Source of the DNA: Nocardioides humilatus
GTDB lineage: Bacteria; Actinomycetota; Actinomycetes; Propionibacteriales; Nocardioidaceae
Assembly: GCF_008373755.1 (NCBI RefSeq)
Contig: NZ_VUJV01000003.1
Location: 310,001-374,000 of the forward strand
Length of the DNA stretch: 64,000 nucleotides
Direction of reading: 5' to 3'
A program made the position numbers and the translations under genes. The notes under the pieces were generated by a model. It made no database searches. It was not told the origin of the DNA and worked only from the letters and a program-made list of their open reading frames with translations. Every line of letters starts with the position of its first letter. The first letter of the stretch is position 1. This document shows positions 7,934 to 16,685 of the stretch, in pieces.

Positions 7934-8722
7934 TCACCCGGACCTGCTGACCCCTCGGGTAGCGGGCAGGGTCAGGTGGACAGACAAACCGTTCGATGTG
8001 AGCCGGATCCGGCCACGCATCCCGGTGGCGGCGAGCAGCGCCGCGGCACCGCGCTCGTCCGCTGATGCGACCAGGACAAGCTCCTCGGCCCCCGCCTCCG
8101 AAGCGAGTACACACAGCCGACGCAGCAGATTGCTACCGATACCCATGCGCCGCCAGGCCGGCGCCACCTCGAGCGTGCCTTCGGCGGGGCGGACTGGGAA
8201 CAACTGGCTGAACTCTGCGGAGCCGATCACTCCGTTGCCGACCCTGGCCCTCACCCCAGTTGAGGTCTGGTCGTAGGTAACCACGGCGCCAGGGTTGGGC
8301 ACCGGAGTAGCAGGCTCGCCCATTGCGGCGGCAATGTCGGTCAGCGCAGCGGCCCTCACCTGCTCGGTGGGTGACAGGTTCTTTCTGGGCCCGAGCAGGC
8401 CAGTGAGCTCGGCTTGGACGCGGGTCGGGTCGTCGATGAGTCGCCGCACTGCCGACAGCCATTGGGTCGGTTGGTCCTGGAGCTCGTGCTCAGAGCAGAC
8501 CGAAACGGTGACCTCGGTGCAGCCCGCCGATTCGGTCAACTCGATCAGTCGGCTCGGCGAAACGGCGTCGGGTACCTCGACCACCAGGTCATCGGTGACG
8601 GATCCCAGGTCGGGGTAGATCTGCAGCGCGAGAATATTGACCTCCGCATCACCCAAACACCGAGCCAGCGTGGCCAGTGCTCCGGGGGAGTCGGGCAAGC
8701 GGGTGCGGATCCTGAAGAACAT
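7934..8722 (-). CDS. ACT domain fused to GNAT acetyltransferase
   Basis: A 262-residue protein with two recognisable parts. Residues 1-75 form an ACT domain: the start RTRLPDSPGALATLARCL matches the ligand-loop pattern in which aspartate, proline and glycine sit at the dimer interface that binds amino acids. Residues about 160-250 form a GNAT fold, with the acetyl-CoA loop WRRMGIGSNLL (R/Q-x-x-G-x-G/A type) and a later strand-helix unit (ASADERGAAALLAATG). The arrangement suggests an N-acetyltransferase switched by an amino acid. The substrate could be a small molecule or a protein lysine. The gene is monocistronic and no ribosome-binding site is visible. Confidence 0.82.
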   Translation of the reverse strand: MFFRIRTRLPDSPGALATLARCLGDAEVNILALQIYPDLGSVTDDLVVEVPDAVSPSRLIELTESAGCTEVTVSVCSEHELQDQPTQWLSAVRRLIDDPTRVQAELTGLLGPRKNLSPTEQVRAAALTDIAAAMGEPATPVPNPGAVVTYDQTSTGVRARVGNGVIGSAEFSQLFPVRPAEGTLEVAPAWRRMGIGSNLLRRLCVLASEAGAEELVLVASADERGAAALLAATGMRGRIRLTSNGLSVHLTLPATRGVSRSG

Positions 8723-8861
8723 CCGGTCATCGTGCTTCGCCCATGTTGCAGATCAGCGTCAGGACCGTAAAAGGTGCTGGCTCGCGTGACGGGCGCGGCG
8801 CTGGGGCATTCGGTTGGCCGTTGGGTCGCTGGCGACGGGCCGCGTGGTCAGCCGGGGAATC

Positions 8862-10688
8862 TCAGCCGACCTGCTGCTCGGCCTGCGCGATGATCGGCTT
8901 GACCGGGTCGATGGCCCGGATCCGGCCACTAGTGACCGGGGTGCCGCTCGGGTCGAACTCCAGCGCGGTCGGGAGGCCGATGAGGCGGCCGTCGTTGTCG
9001 ATCGCCATGCCGCCGGAGTTGCCGGGGGCGATGCGCGCCTCGGTGTCGAACTCGGAGCGCGGCCCGAGGTCGGGGTCGTTGAGGACGGTCGAGATCGCGC
9101 CGGTCGTGACAGTGATCGAGTCACCCGAGCCAGCCACCGCGGGGAAGCCGAGGACCGTGACGTCGTCACCGGCGCGGACGTCCTCGGACGACCCGATCGG
9201 CACGGTCGGCAGCGACACCGGAGCGGCGAGCTCGGAGCCGTCGGCCTGGGCGTAGATCTGGATGACGGCGACGTCGAGGTAGCCGTCGGCGGAGACGAGA
9301 CGCGCCCGGTACTCCGGCGGCGCGGTCGTGTCGGTCATGCCGTCGGTGATCGAGATGAGGAGGAACTCGGGGTTGGCGATCGCGGCGTCGGGGCCGTACT
9401 GCTCCACGACTCCAGGTGCCTCGGGTGCTGCCACGTGAGCGTTGGTGAGGATCAGGCCGTCCGCGCGGATGATCGACCCGGAGCCTGCGTAGGTGAACTC
9501 CTGGTCGTCGCCGACGTCGTGGCTCTGCGCGACGATCTTCACCGTCGCCGCCTTGGCCGCGTCGAGCTCGGTCTCCGTCAGCTCGCCGGACGTGCCGCCG
9601 TCGGTGTCCGTGGTGCCCGTCGGCGCGATCGAGGGCGCCCCACCCATACCGCCGCTGCCGTCGTTGCGGCTCAGCACGACCGCGACGGCGGCGATCACGA
9701 CGACGAGGGCGAGCACGCCGGCCGCGGTGCCGGCCACGAGAAGCCCGCGGACCAGGCGGCGCCGGACGATCCGCTTCTCCTCCTCGGCCGCCGACAGGAT
9801 CGGCACGAGCGTGACCTCGGGACCCGCGATCGGGTGCCCGAGCCGCAGCTCGAGCCGCTCGTCGAACTGCTTCGAACCGACCCGTCGGCCGTTGATGTAG
9901 GTGCCCTCGTTGGACTGGTTGGTGTAGGTCCAACCGTTCGGCACTGCCGTGACGATGCCGTGCGAGCGCGACGCGGCCGGGTCGGAGAGCACGACGGTGC
10001 ATTCGGGCAGCCGCCCGATCGTGATCTGCGCTGGGTGCCGGAACCGGTGCTCCTTGCCCTCCGCGACGATCAGCAGGTCCGGCCCGCTGCGCACCGGCGG
10101 CGGACCACTGGGTCCGCCCTGGCGCACGGGTCCGGCGGGCTGGGCGGCGAGCACCTGGGTCTGGTCGAGACCGGGCGCAGCCACGGGCGGTGGCGGGATC
10201 GGCGCCTTCGGGCGAGCGACGTGGGTGCCGGACGGTCCGGGCGGGGGCGGCGGTGCAAACCGGGACTGAGCCACCGGCCGCTCGCCGGGCATCGGTCCCG
10301 TCGTGGGCTCCTCGAACGACATCGCGGGCGCCGGCGGCGGCAGGGGCGCGGGCGGCGCGCCGTCCCCCGCCTCGACAACCGCCTCGACAACCGCGTCAGC
10401 CGGCGTGATGACGAACTCCGCACCCGGAGCCGCCGGGCCGCACCGCACGTGGGTCCGCCCCGTGATGGGGTACTCGCTGACGCGTCGTCCGTCGACGTAG
10501 GTCCCGAACTGGCTGCCGGTGTCGACCAGCACCCACCGGCCGTCGACCGGCCGCAGCTCGGCGTGCTGCCGCGAGACCGATCCCGCGGTCAGGACGACCT
10601 CCGCGTCGATCGCGCGACCGATCCGCACCACCGACTTCCCCTCGAGGCGGAGGACGCGGCCGTCCACCTCGACCACCAGCGGTGACAT
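8862..10688 (-). CDS. Dual-FHA membrane serine protease (HtrA/S1C-like)
   Basis: A 608-residue protein. FHA domain 1 spans about 15-75 (IGR, then SRQH at 39-42). A proline-rich linker follows at 110-200, FHA domain 2 at about 220-272 (IGR, SRSH), one transmembrane helix at 315-340, and a trypsin-like protease domain at 370-605. The catalytic triad is visible as H418 (LTNAHV), D472 (LDVAV) and S558 (PGNSGG). The topology puts the FHA domains inside the cell and the protease outside, so phosphothreonine binding inside could control proteolysis outside. No PDZ domain is present, unlike standard HtrA. The gene lies 10 bases downstream of the TerY-type kinase and is almost certainly in its operon. 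Confidence 0.88.
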   Translation of the reverse strand: MSPLVVEVDGRVLRLEGKSVVRIGRAIDAEVVLTAGSVSRQHAELRPVDGRWVLVDTGSQFGTYVDGRRVSEYPITGRTHVRCGPAAPGAEFVITPADAVVEAVVEAGDGAPPAPLPPPAPAMSFEEPTTGPMPGERPVAQSRFAPPPPPGPSGTHVARPKAPIPPPPVAAPGLDQTQVLAAQPAGPVRQGGPSGPPPVRSGPDLLIVAEGKEHRFRHPAQITIGRLPECTVVLSDPAASRSHGIVTAVPNGWTYTNQSNEGTYINGRRVGSKQFDERLELRLGHPIAGPEVTLVPILSAAEEEKRIVRRRLVRGLLVAGTAAGVLALVVVIAAVAVVLSRNDGSGGMGGAPSIAPTGTTDTDGGTSGELTETELDAAKAATVKIVAQSHDVGDDQEFTYAGSGSIIRADGLILTNAHVAAPEAPGVVEQYGPDAAIANPEFLLISITDGMTDTTAPPEYRARLVSADGYLDVAVIQIYAQADGSELAAPVSLPTVPIGSSEDVRAGDDVTVLGFPAVAGSGDSITVTTGAISTVLNDPDLGPRSEFDTEARIAPGNSGGMAIDNDGRLIGLPTALEFDPSGTPVTSGRIRAIDPVKPIIAQAEQQVG

Positions 10689-10698
10689 CGCAGCCGAC

Positions 10699-12021
10699 CT
10701 AGGCGGGTGCGCCGGGCGGGATCGGCTGGCGCACCTGCACCGTCGCGTTACGGATCTGGATCCGGGCCCCGGTAACCAGCTCGATGGTGCGATCCGGATC
10801 GAGGGTGAAGCTCTGGCCCCCGGGATAGGACACCGGCCACGCGAAGTCCGACGCGTTGTGGAGTCCCCACCGGGCGGGCTCTTGGGGGTGCTGGCGCAGG
10901 TCGCCGAGCACGATCGGGTGGTCGACTCCCGAGGCCAGGTGGTCGGAACGGATCGCGGCCTGCGGGCCCACCGCGACCGTGCGCCGTCCCACCTGGAGGA
11001 GGTACGGCGGCCGCACCTGCGCGCCGTCCTGCCAGCACACCGGGTCGGGCTCGCTGTCGCTCCAGAAGTTGGTGGTGCCGCAGGTCGGGCAGGCGAGCAG
11101 GCCGTCGCGCAGCCGGTCCATCGCCTTGATCCACTGGCCCTCGGTCACCCGAGCACCGGGGCGCCCCATGCCGTCGACGAACGCCTGGACGAAGAGGTCA
11201 CGCAGGAACTGCGGGTAGATGTTCCAGTACTGCTGGACGATCTCGGCCGGCCGGTTGGTGTCGTCGCCCGGGTGCATGCAGAAGAGCGGTGCGGTGCCGA
11301 AGTGCGTCATCAGCCAGTGCGCGTCGCGCATGCCGGCGTCGGTGCGCTTGCCCTCCAACGGGTGGCCGAGGAAGAGCGCGTAGAACAGCAGCACCGCCAG
11401 CGAGTGCCGGTCGGTGTCGGTGTTGGGCAGAGTCCGGTAGGTCGTGTCGCTCACGACCTCCGGCGCCATGAAGTACGGCGTCCCGAGCACTCGCCCGGTG
11501 CCGTTGTCGATGCCGACGTTGTCGTTGTCGCAGATGAGGACGTCGCCGTTGGCCGGGTCGAAGAACACGTTGCCGAAGGAGATGTCGCGATAGCACAGCC
11601 CCCGCGCGTGGAGCCGCAGGAAGCTGTAGCTCAGCTGGCGGCACAGCTCGATGATCGAGGAGAAGGAGACGTCGAGCGGCTTGCCGTCGCGGTCGGCGTT
11701 GAGGAGCAGGTAGCTCAGCTCGAGGAACCGCGCATCACGCAGGTGCATGACGTAGCCGAAGCTCGGCTGGCTCTGCACACGAGCCATGCTCAGCGGCCAC
11801 AGGAAGCGGCGGTGCGGAGAACCGATCTCCACGAGCTGCTGCATCTCCTGGTACTGCTCGGTCGTCGCGCTCTCGGGCTTGTACCACTTCAGCGCGAGCG
11901 GCTCGCCGGTGTCACGGCGCACCTCGAACACGTAGCCCTGGCCGCCCTGCCCCAGAAGGGAGGTGACCCGGGCCCGGCCCAGTGGGCCGAGGTCGACCTC
12001 GACGCCCTCTGCCAGCACCAT
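10699..12021 (-). CDS. TerY-associated protein kinase with C-terminal zinc-ribbon-like region
   Basis: A 440-residue eukaryotic-type kinase, one arm of a TerY-P triad. The glycine loop is GQGGQG (24-29) and the ATP lysine K45 lies in ALKWY. The catalytic loop reads YRDISFGN (144-151) instead of HRDxKxxN, and DND (165-167) replaces DFG, with metal-binding residues preserved. After the kinase fold come CPTCG and a later Cys (about 310-335), a possible incomplete zinc ribbon, then a beta-rich tail. Likely substrates are the vWA, phosphatase and FHA neighbours. The ATG at 12021 was preferred (GGAGG upstream, although 12 bases away); an in-frame TTG at 12090 is the alternative. It is transcribed divergently from the vWA gene. 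Confidence 0.83.
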   Translation of the reverse strand: MVLAEGVEVDLGPLGRARVTSLLGQGGQGYVFEVRRDTGEPLALKWYKPESATTEQYQEMQQLVEIGSPHRRFLWPLSMARVQSQPSFGYVMHLRDARFLELSYLLLNADRDGKPLDVSFSSIIELCRQLSYSFLRLHARGLCYRDISFGNVFFDPANGDVLICDNDNVGIDNGTGRVLGTPYFMAPEVVSDTTYRTLPNTDTDRHSLAVLLFYALFLGHPLEGKRTDAGMRDAHWLMTHFGTAPLFCMHPGDDTNRPAEIVQQYWNIYPQFLRDLFVQAFVDGMGRPGARVTEGQWIKAMDRLRDGLLACPTCGTTNFWSDSEPDPVCWQDGAQVRPPYLLQVGRRTVAVGPQAAIRSDHLASGVDHPIVLGDLRQHPQEPARWGLHNASDFAWPVSYPGGQSFTLDPDRTIELVTGARIQIRNATVQVRQPIPPGAPA

Positions 12022-12142
12022 GGGTGTCGCCGACCTCCGCCTCTCGTTCCGCCGCCGAACCCCCGCATATGAGGGTTCGGTGTGTGACAATCTATAGCCT
12101 GGTCAGTGACCGCGGCGTCCAAACCCGGTAACAGGAGATGGC
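12022..12142. promoter_or_regulatory. Divergent promoter region between the TerY kinase and vWA genes
   Basis: This 121-base gap separates two divergent operons. The palindromic hexamer CTATAG at 12092-12097 supplies a -10-like TATAG in both orientations, about 45 bases before the vWA start and about 70 before the kinase ATG. No strong -35 was found. A single bidirectional promoter would co-regulate writer, eraser and protease. Confidence 0.4.
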
Positions 12143-12841
12143 ATGAGCGACCGCCTGGGGGGCGCCCTTGCGCGCAAGCCCCTTCACTTCATTTTCGTGC
12201 TCGACGTATCGGGCTCGATGATGCGCGGCGGCCGGATCCAGGCGCTCAACAACGCCATCTCCGAAGTGCTGCCGCACCTGAGGGACGAGGCCCGCGCCAA
12301 CCCCCACGCCGAGCTCCTGATCCGCGTCCTGGCCTTCGCCAACGAGCCCCGCTGGGTCATCGAGCAGCCGACGTCGGTCGAGGAGATCCACTGGGAGCGG
12401 CTCGAGGCCGTGCCGCGCGGCTTCACCGAGCTCGGCAGCGCCCTCCTGACGCTCACCGACGCGCTGTCGCACCTCGATGAGACCTCCAGCGCCTATCCCC
12501 CGGCGATCATCCTGGTCTCCGACGGTCGCCCGACGCAGAGCAGCGGTACGACGTTCGCCGAGGGCCTGCAGGCACTGCTCAACAACCGGTGGGGCGCGAC
12601 CGCCGTACGGCTGGCGCTCGGTGTCGGTCGCGACGCCGACATGCACTCCCTGCGCCGGTTCATCGGTGACGAGGACGTCCCGCTCCTGCGGGCCGACAAT
12701 CCTGAGCAGCTGGTCGAATACATCGTCTGGGCGTCCAAGGCCGCCAGCAAGGTCGCGTCGCGGCCGGTGGTCGGCGGCGGCGGACTCACCTCCGTCCCGC
12801 CCAGCCCGATCGGCGATCCGATCTGGAGCACCCTCGGGTGA
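12143..12841 (+). CDS. terY: TerY-like vWA domain protein
   Basis: A 232-residue protein that is almost entirely one von Willebrand A domain. The MIDAS metal site is intact: DVSGS at 21-25, the threonine in GFTELGS, and SDGRPT near 130. It has no signal peptide, so it is cytoplasmic. TerY proteins are described as scaffold or metal-sensing partners of a kinase and a PP2C phosphatase in the tellurite/stress-response (Ter) literature. The ATG at 12143 is preceded by AGGAG at 12133. The stop overlaps the GTG of the phosphatase gene (GTGA), which ties the two together. No other ter genes (terB, terC, terD) lie in the window. Confidence 0.88.
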   Translation: MSDRLGGALARKPLHFIFVLDVSGSMMRGGRIQALNNAISEVLPHLRDEARANPHAELLIRVLAFANEPRWVIEQPTSVEEIHWERLEAVPRGFTELGSALLTLTDALSHLDETSSAYPPAIILVSDGRPTQSSGTTFAEGLQALLNNRWGATAVRLALGVGRDADMHSLRRFIGDEDVPLLRADNPEQLVEYIVWASKAASKVASRPVVGGGGLTSVPPSPIGDPIWSTLG

Positions 12842-13749
12842 CCCTCGAACCACCGTCGGGCGCGCCGAGCTGGGTCGTCCTCTCCGGATCCACGATCGGG
12901 TCGGTCCACGTGCGCGACCACCTGCCGCTGCAGGACTCGATCCACACCTGGACCAACGGCGTCCAGGCCGTCGTGGCAGTCGCTGACGGCCACGGTCACC
13001 GGGCCCACTTCCGCAGCGACACCGGCTCGGCCCTCGCCACCGTGAGCGCGGTGGAGGAGCTGCGCCGGGTCCTCGGCGACCTGACCGACCCCGAGACTGC
13101 CGCTGACGTGGTCGCGACGGCCGCCGCCGCGATCGTCGACACCTGGGTCGCGAAGGTCGAGCACCACATCGAGGCCAACCCCTACGACGGCTCGGACGAC
13201 CGGCAGGCCGCAGCGCTCCACGACCCGTTGCGCCCCTACGGCACGACGATCCTGGCCGCCGCCGTGACGGGAGACCTGCTCGTCGTGCTCCAGATCGGCG
13301 ACGGCGACTCCGTCATCGTCACCGACCAGGGCGAGGCGATGCGGGCGGTGCCTGACGACCCGCAGCTCGACGGCCTCCACACCAGCTCGCTTTGCGAGCC
13401 CGACCCGCTGAGCGCCCTGCGCACCGCGGTCATCGACACCCGGGTCGAGGACGTCGCCCTGGCCTTCCTGTGCACCGACGGCTTCGGGACGTCCCGCGTC
13501 GATGCTGAGGGCTGGTGGCGCCAGACAGGCGAGCAGCTCGTCGACTTCGGCCGCACCCGCGGTCTCGACTGGATGCGCGACCAGCTGCCCGGCTGGCTCG
13601 AGGAGCCCGCTCAGATCGGCGGCGACGACACCTCGATGGTGATCATCGTCCGGGGCGACCTGGGTGCCGGGGCTGGCTCGGGTGAGCGTCCGGTCGACCC
13701 GCACCGCACGCTCACCGCCGAGCTCGCCAATACTCTTGAGCGCCCCTGA
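12838..13749 (+). CDS. PP2C-family Ser/Thr protein phosphatase (TerY-P triad)
   Basis: A 303-residue protein phosphatase of the PPM/PP2C class. Metal-binding motifs appear in order: ADGHG at 49-53, the GTT strand in YGTTILAA, GDGDS in the core, LCTDGFG, and the late GGDDTSM, whose aspartates bind the second metal. It should remove phosphate from Ser/Thr of proteins modified by the adjacent kinases. Translation starts on a GTG overlapping the vWA stop codon. The short C-terminal tail (PHRTLTAELANTL) has no recognised domain. Together with the vWA protein and the divergent kinase it completes the TerY-P triad. Confidence 0.88.
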   Translation: MTLEPPSGAPSWVVLSGSTIGSVHVRDHLPLQDSIHTWTNGVQAVVAVADGHGHRAHFRSDTGSALATVSAVEELRRVLGDLTDPETAADVVATAAAAIVDTWVAKVEHHIEANPYDGSDDRQAAALHDPLRPYGTTILAAAVTGDLLVVLQIGDGDSVIVTDQGEAMRAVPDDPQLDGLHTSSLCEPDPLSALRTAVIDTRVEDVALAFLCTDGFGTSRVDAEGWWRQTGEQLVDFGRTRGLDWMRDQLPGWLEEPAQIGGDDTSMVIIVRGDLGAGAGSGERPVDPHRTLTAELANTLERP

Positions 13750-13754
13750 GCCTT

Positions 13755-13795
13755 GGTTTCGAGGCTCGTCGCTAGCGCTCCTCGCACCTCAACCA
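13755..13795. repeat. Dispersed palindromic repeat, copy B
   Basis: The element GGTTTCGAGGCTCG...CGCACCTCAACCA is an imperfect inverted repeat with an inner CGCTAGCG dyad. It lies just after the phosphatase stop and is nearly the same as the copy at 37658-37693 over its outer arms. It may also act as a terminator-like hairpin in this convergent gap. Confidence 0.65.
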
Positions 13796-13936
13796 GCGGC
13801 CTCTCGCCTCTGAGTTGCCGAGGCATGAGTGCGCGGCAGCGTGGCGCGTCGCGGCGAAGCCGCACGGCGGGGCGTCCCTAGGCCGAGCGAAGCGACGGTC
13901 CGGGTGGCGCCGCGCCGTCCGCGACACGCTCGCGCA

Positions 13937-15598
13937 CTAGAAAATAAGTTTGTACAACTTCTCGGGGTCGCCCTGGCCCTTGTCGTACATCTGCAGGTAG
14001 CAGCCGCAGTCGAAGTCGTCGATGTAGAGGACGCCGAAGCTGGAGCCGCTGTCCTGCTCCTCGACGTAGCCGTAGATCTTGCCCTGCTCCGGCTCGTCGT
14101 CGTCCTGCTGACCGTTGCTGTTGTCGTCGTTGTACCAGTAGTCGACGACGAGTCGGCCGTCCTGGTTGGTCAACGTCTTGGCATTGGTGCGGTAGCGGCG
14201 CAGGTCGGCGCCCTTGTCGAAGCGACCGACCCAGGTGCGGCGACCCGAGCGACGGCACTCGCTCTCCTCGGTCTCGCCGCCCGTCTCGGTCGGGATCCGC
14301 CGGCAGTTGACGATGCCGAACAGGGTGTTGAAGTCCTTGACGGCGAGGTCGGTGGGACCGTCGGGCGGCGTGACCGTGGCCGACACCGCTTCGAAGGTCT
14401 GGTCGAGCTGGTCGGCAGACACCCCGGTGCTACCGGTGACCTCGGCCGACTGCTTGCCGGCCGCGCTGTCCCAGTAGACGAGGGCTGCAGCGGTGCTCTC
14501 CGGGTCGGCCGTCGTCGGGTCGAAGCGGTAGTAGGCACCCGAGTCGACGTCGGAGACGATCGTGCCCTCGGCGGTGTTGAGGTGGCGCCGGCGAGCGGCG
14601 GTCAGCTCAGCGTCGGAGGCGTACGTCGTCAGCACCATCGTGCCCTGCGGGAAGGTGCACTCGATCTTCTCGGTCTGCCCCGACTGCGGGGTGCCGGCCG
14701 CGCACGAGTCGAGGCCGGAGGTGACCATCGTCGCCAGGCTCGCGTAGCGCGTGTTGAGCGCGTCGAAGCTGACGTCCGGGCCCTCCGACGTCGGGTCGCT
14801 CGTGGCCGAGCTGTCCGACTTCTTCGGGTCGTCGGGGTCCTTCTTGTCGTCGCCCGAGAGCGCGACCACGGTGACGACGCCGCCACCGACCAGCACGACG
14901 CCGGCCACGACACCGACCACGATCGGCCAGAGCTTGCGCTTCTTGGCCGGCGGCGGCTGCCCGTAGGGGCTGAACGTCTGGGTCGCCGCGGGCGGCGGGG
15001 CGCCGTAGGAGCCGGCACCGACCGGGCTCGGCGCTCCGGCGGACGGCGGGGGCGAATAGCTGGGGGCGCTGGAGCCGGAGCTCGGCCAGACCGGCGCGGT
15101 CGGCGCGGGAGCCGGAGCCGAGGGTCCGGGCGGGCTCATCGGCGGGGGCGCGCCGGGTGAGGTCATCGGCGGCTGGCCGGGCGACGGCAGACCCGTCGGG
15201 GGCAGCATCGTGGCCGGACCGGCCGGCGGCGGGGCCGGGGAGGACGCGTGCTGGGTGCGGTAGCGACGTACTTGCTGGTCGTTGACCTTGCCGATCGCGT
15301 AACCGAGCACGGCCAGCGCCCACATCGCACCGCCGACGTCGGCACTGCCGCGGTCGCGTGCGAGCCGGGCTCCAGCCTCGCTGACGGCCCGGTCGGAGTC
15401 GGCGCCACTGTCGAGCATCGTGGTCATCGCCTGGAAGGCACCGAGTCGGACGGCGTCGACCAGGAGGTTGATGTCTCCGGTGGTCGCGCTGTCCTCGTCG
15501 AGGTAGTCGTCGAGCGCACCGCGGAAGCTGTCAGCGTCGTTGAACAGCTCCCGGCCCTGGCTCTGCCCCAGGGCGTACAGGCTCTCGTGCAGTTCCAT
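13937..15598 (-). CDS. Single-span membrane protein with proline-rich linker, signalling island component
   Basis: A 553-residue protein that I cannot assign to a named family. Residues 1-115 are helical and acidic, with no signal peptide. Residues 120-220 are a Pro/Ser/Gly-rich linker, residues 223-248 are one transmembrane helix preceded by a KKRK stop-transfer cluster, and residues 250-553 form an outer domain. The outer domain has two repeated motifs of the type GIVNC or LDSCA and several cysteines (including DFDCGCYLQ), which suggests disulfides. This is receptor-like topology: an inside adaptor and an outside sensor. The gene lies 92 bases downstream of a Ser/Thr kinase on the same strand, so kinase and sensor may work together. 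Confidence 0.72.
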   Translation of the reverse strand: MELHESLYALGQSQGRELFNDADSFRGALDDYLDEDSATTGDINLLVDAVRLGAFQAMTTMLDSGADSDRAVSEAGARLARDRGSADVGGAMWALAVLGYAIGKVNDQQVRRYRTQHASSPAPPPAGPATMLPPTGLPSPGQPPMTSPGAPPPMSPPGPSAPAPAPTAPVWPSSGSSAPSYSPPPSAGAPSPVGAGSYGAPPPAATQTFSPYGQPPPAKKRKLWPIVVGVVAGVVLVGGGVVTVVALSGDDKKDPDDPKKSDSSATSDPTSEGPDVSFDALNTRYASLATMVTSGLDSCAAGTPQSGQTEKIECTFPQGTMVLTTYASDAELTAARRRHLNTAEGTIVSDVDSGAYYRFDPTTADPESTAAALVYWDSAAGKQSAEVTGSTGVSADQLDQTFEAVSATVTPPDGPTDLAVKDFNTLFGIVNCRRIPTETGGETEESECRRSGRRTWVGRFDKGADLRRYRTNAKTLTNQDGRLVVDYWYNDDNSNGQQDDDEPEQGKIYGYVEEQDSGSSFGVLYIDDFDCGCYLQMYDKGQGDPEKLYKLIF

Positions 15599-15690
15599 GA
15601 ATCTCCCCGTCGGTGGAATTCTTCGCCGGACCGGCCTGCGAATCCTACTTTCGCAGCGGACCGTGGTGCGTCACCGCACCGGTGGTGGGC

Positions 15691-16503
15691 TCAGACGCCG
15701 GCGCCGAGGCCGGTTGCGATGCCCGACGCACGCTCGGCGACCTCGGCCGCTGTCCGCGGGCGGGCGGTCACGTCGGTGGCCAGGCACGCCCCGATCAGCT
15801 CCGCCGCGGCGGGTGGCAGGTCGGGGGCGAGCGTCGGATGCGAGGCAAGGATCGAACGGACGAGCAGCAGCGGCTCGGTGTTGCGCAGGTCGCCGTAGAC
15901 GCCCCGTCCCGTGAGGGCGTAGTGGAGGCAGGCGCCGAGGGACCAGATGTCACTGGCGCGCGATGCCGCAGCGCCCAGCATGATCGCCGGGTCGGTGAAC
16001 TCCAGGCCGATCTGCCCCAGCCCGGTCATCACCATGCCGGGCGACAACAGCTGCGAGAGCCCGAGGTCCGAGAGCCGGCCGCCGTCGTCGGCGATCAAGA
16101 TGTTGGCGGGCTTGATGTCGCGGTGGGCGATGCCCCGTTCGTGCAAGGCGTGCGCCGCGAGGGCGGCGTCGCGCACCGCCGCCACGGCCCGGCCCTTGTC
16201 GAGGCTGGTGTTGGGCTGCTCGAGCGACCCGAGCGGGAGATACTCCATCGCGTAGTAGAAGGCGCCGCCGTGCCGGCCCGCGTCGTAGACCGCGACGAGG
16301 CGGTCGGAGTCGGCGACGCTGAAGTGCTTCAGCTCGCGGGTCGCCCGGCGGAACGCGTCGTCGGACGTCGGACCGGCGATGACCTTGACGACGACCTCGC
16401 TGGCCGGGATGCCGAGGCGAGCAGGTGCGTTCGCCAGGTAGTTGGTGCCGTAGTTCGACTCCCCCAACGGCCTGATGAACTCATAGTCCGCGATGCCCTG
16501 CAC
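15691..16503 (-). CDS. Ser/Thr protein kinase (small, no transmembrane domain)
   Basis: A 270-residue Hanks-type kinase domain with little else. The ATP lysine is K40 (VVVKVI), the helix C glutamate about E57, the catalytic loop HRDIKPAN (127-134) and the metal aspartate is in SDLG (145-148; DLG replaces DFG). The glycine-rich loop is degenerate (LGESNYGTNYL). The GTG start at 16503 is set by a strong GGAGG five bases upstream; an upstream in-frame ATG would add an unlikely tail. Being cytosolic, it probably works with the receptor-like membrane protein encoded just downstream. It is divergent from the flavoprotein gene. Confidence 0.87.
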   Translation of the reverse strand: MQGIADYEFIRPLGESNYGTNYLANAPARLGIPASEVVVKVIAGPTSDDAFRRATRELKHFSVADSDRLVAVYDAGRHGGAFYYAMEYLPLGSLEQPNTSLDKGRAVAAVRDAALAAHALHERGIAHRDIKPANILIADDGGRLSDLGLSQLLSPGMVMTGLGQIGLEFTDPAIMLGAAASRASDIWSLGACLHYALTGRGVYGDLRNTEPLLLVRSILASHPTLAPDLPPAAAELIGACLATDVTARPRTAAEVAERASGIATGLGAGV

Positions 16504-16685
16504 GCGTTCCTCCGATGCTCTCTCGGGCGCTCCCGCCCTGGGAATCCTCAGCATTGCATGTGCCACCGGCGCGGCTCATCAAAACCCGCCAGGACGGTTC
16601 AGGATTCAACGGCGCGTCAGCGGGTAGCCGGTGTAGCGTTCCGGACGCACCTGGGGCGGCACCTTCCGACGATGAAGGAGACACG

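Noticed and set aside
6543-8276. A 577-codon Arg/Pro-rich frame overlapping the HNH gene and the ACT-GNAT gene
   Set aside because: Composition is dominated by Arg and Pro, with no recognisable domain. The HNH gene in the adjacent frame has intact motifs.
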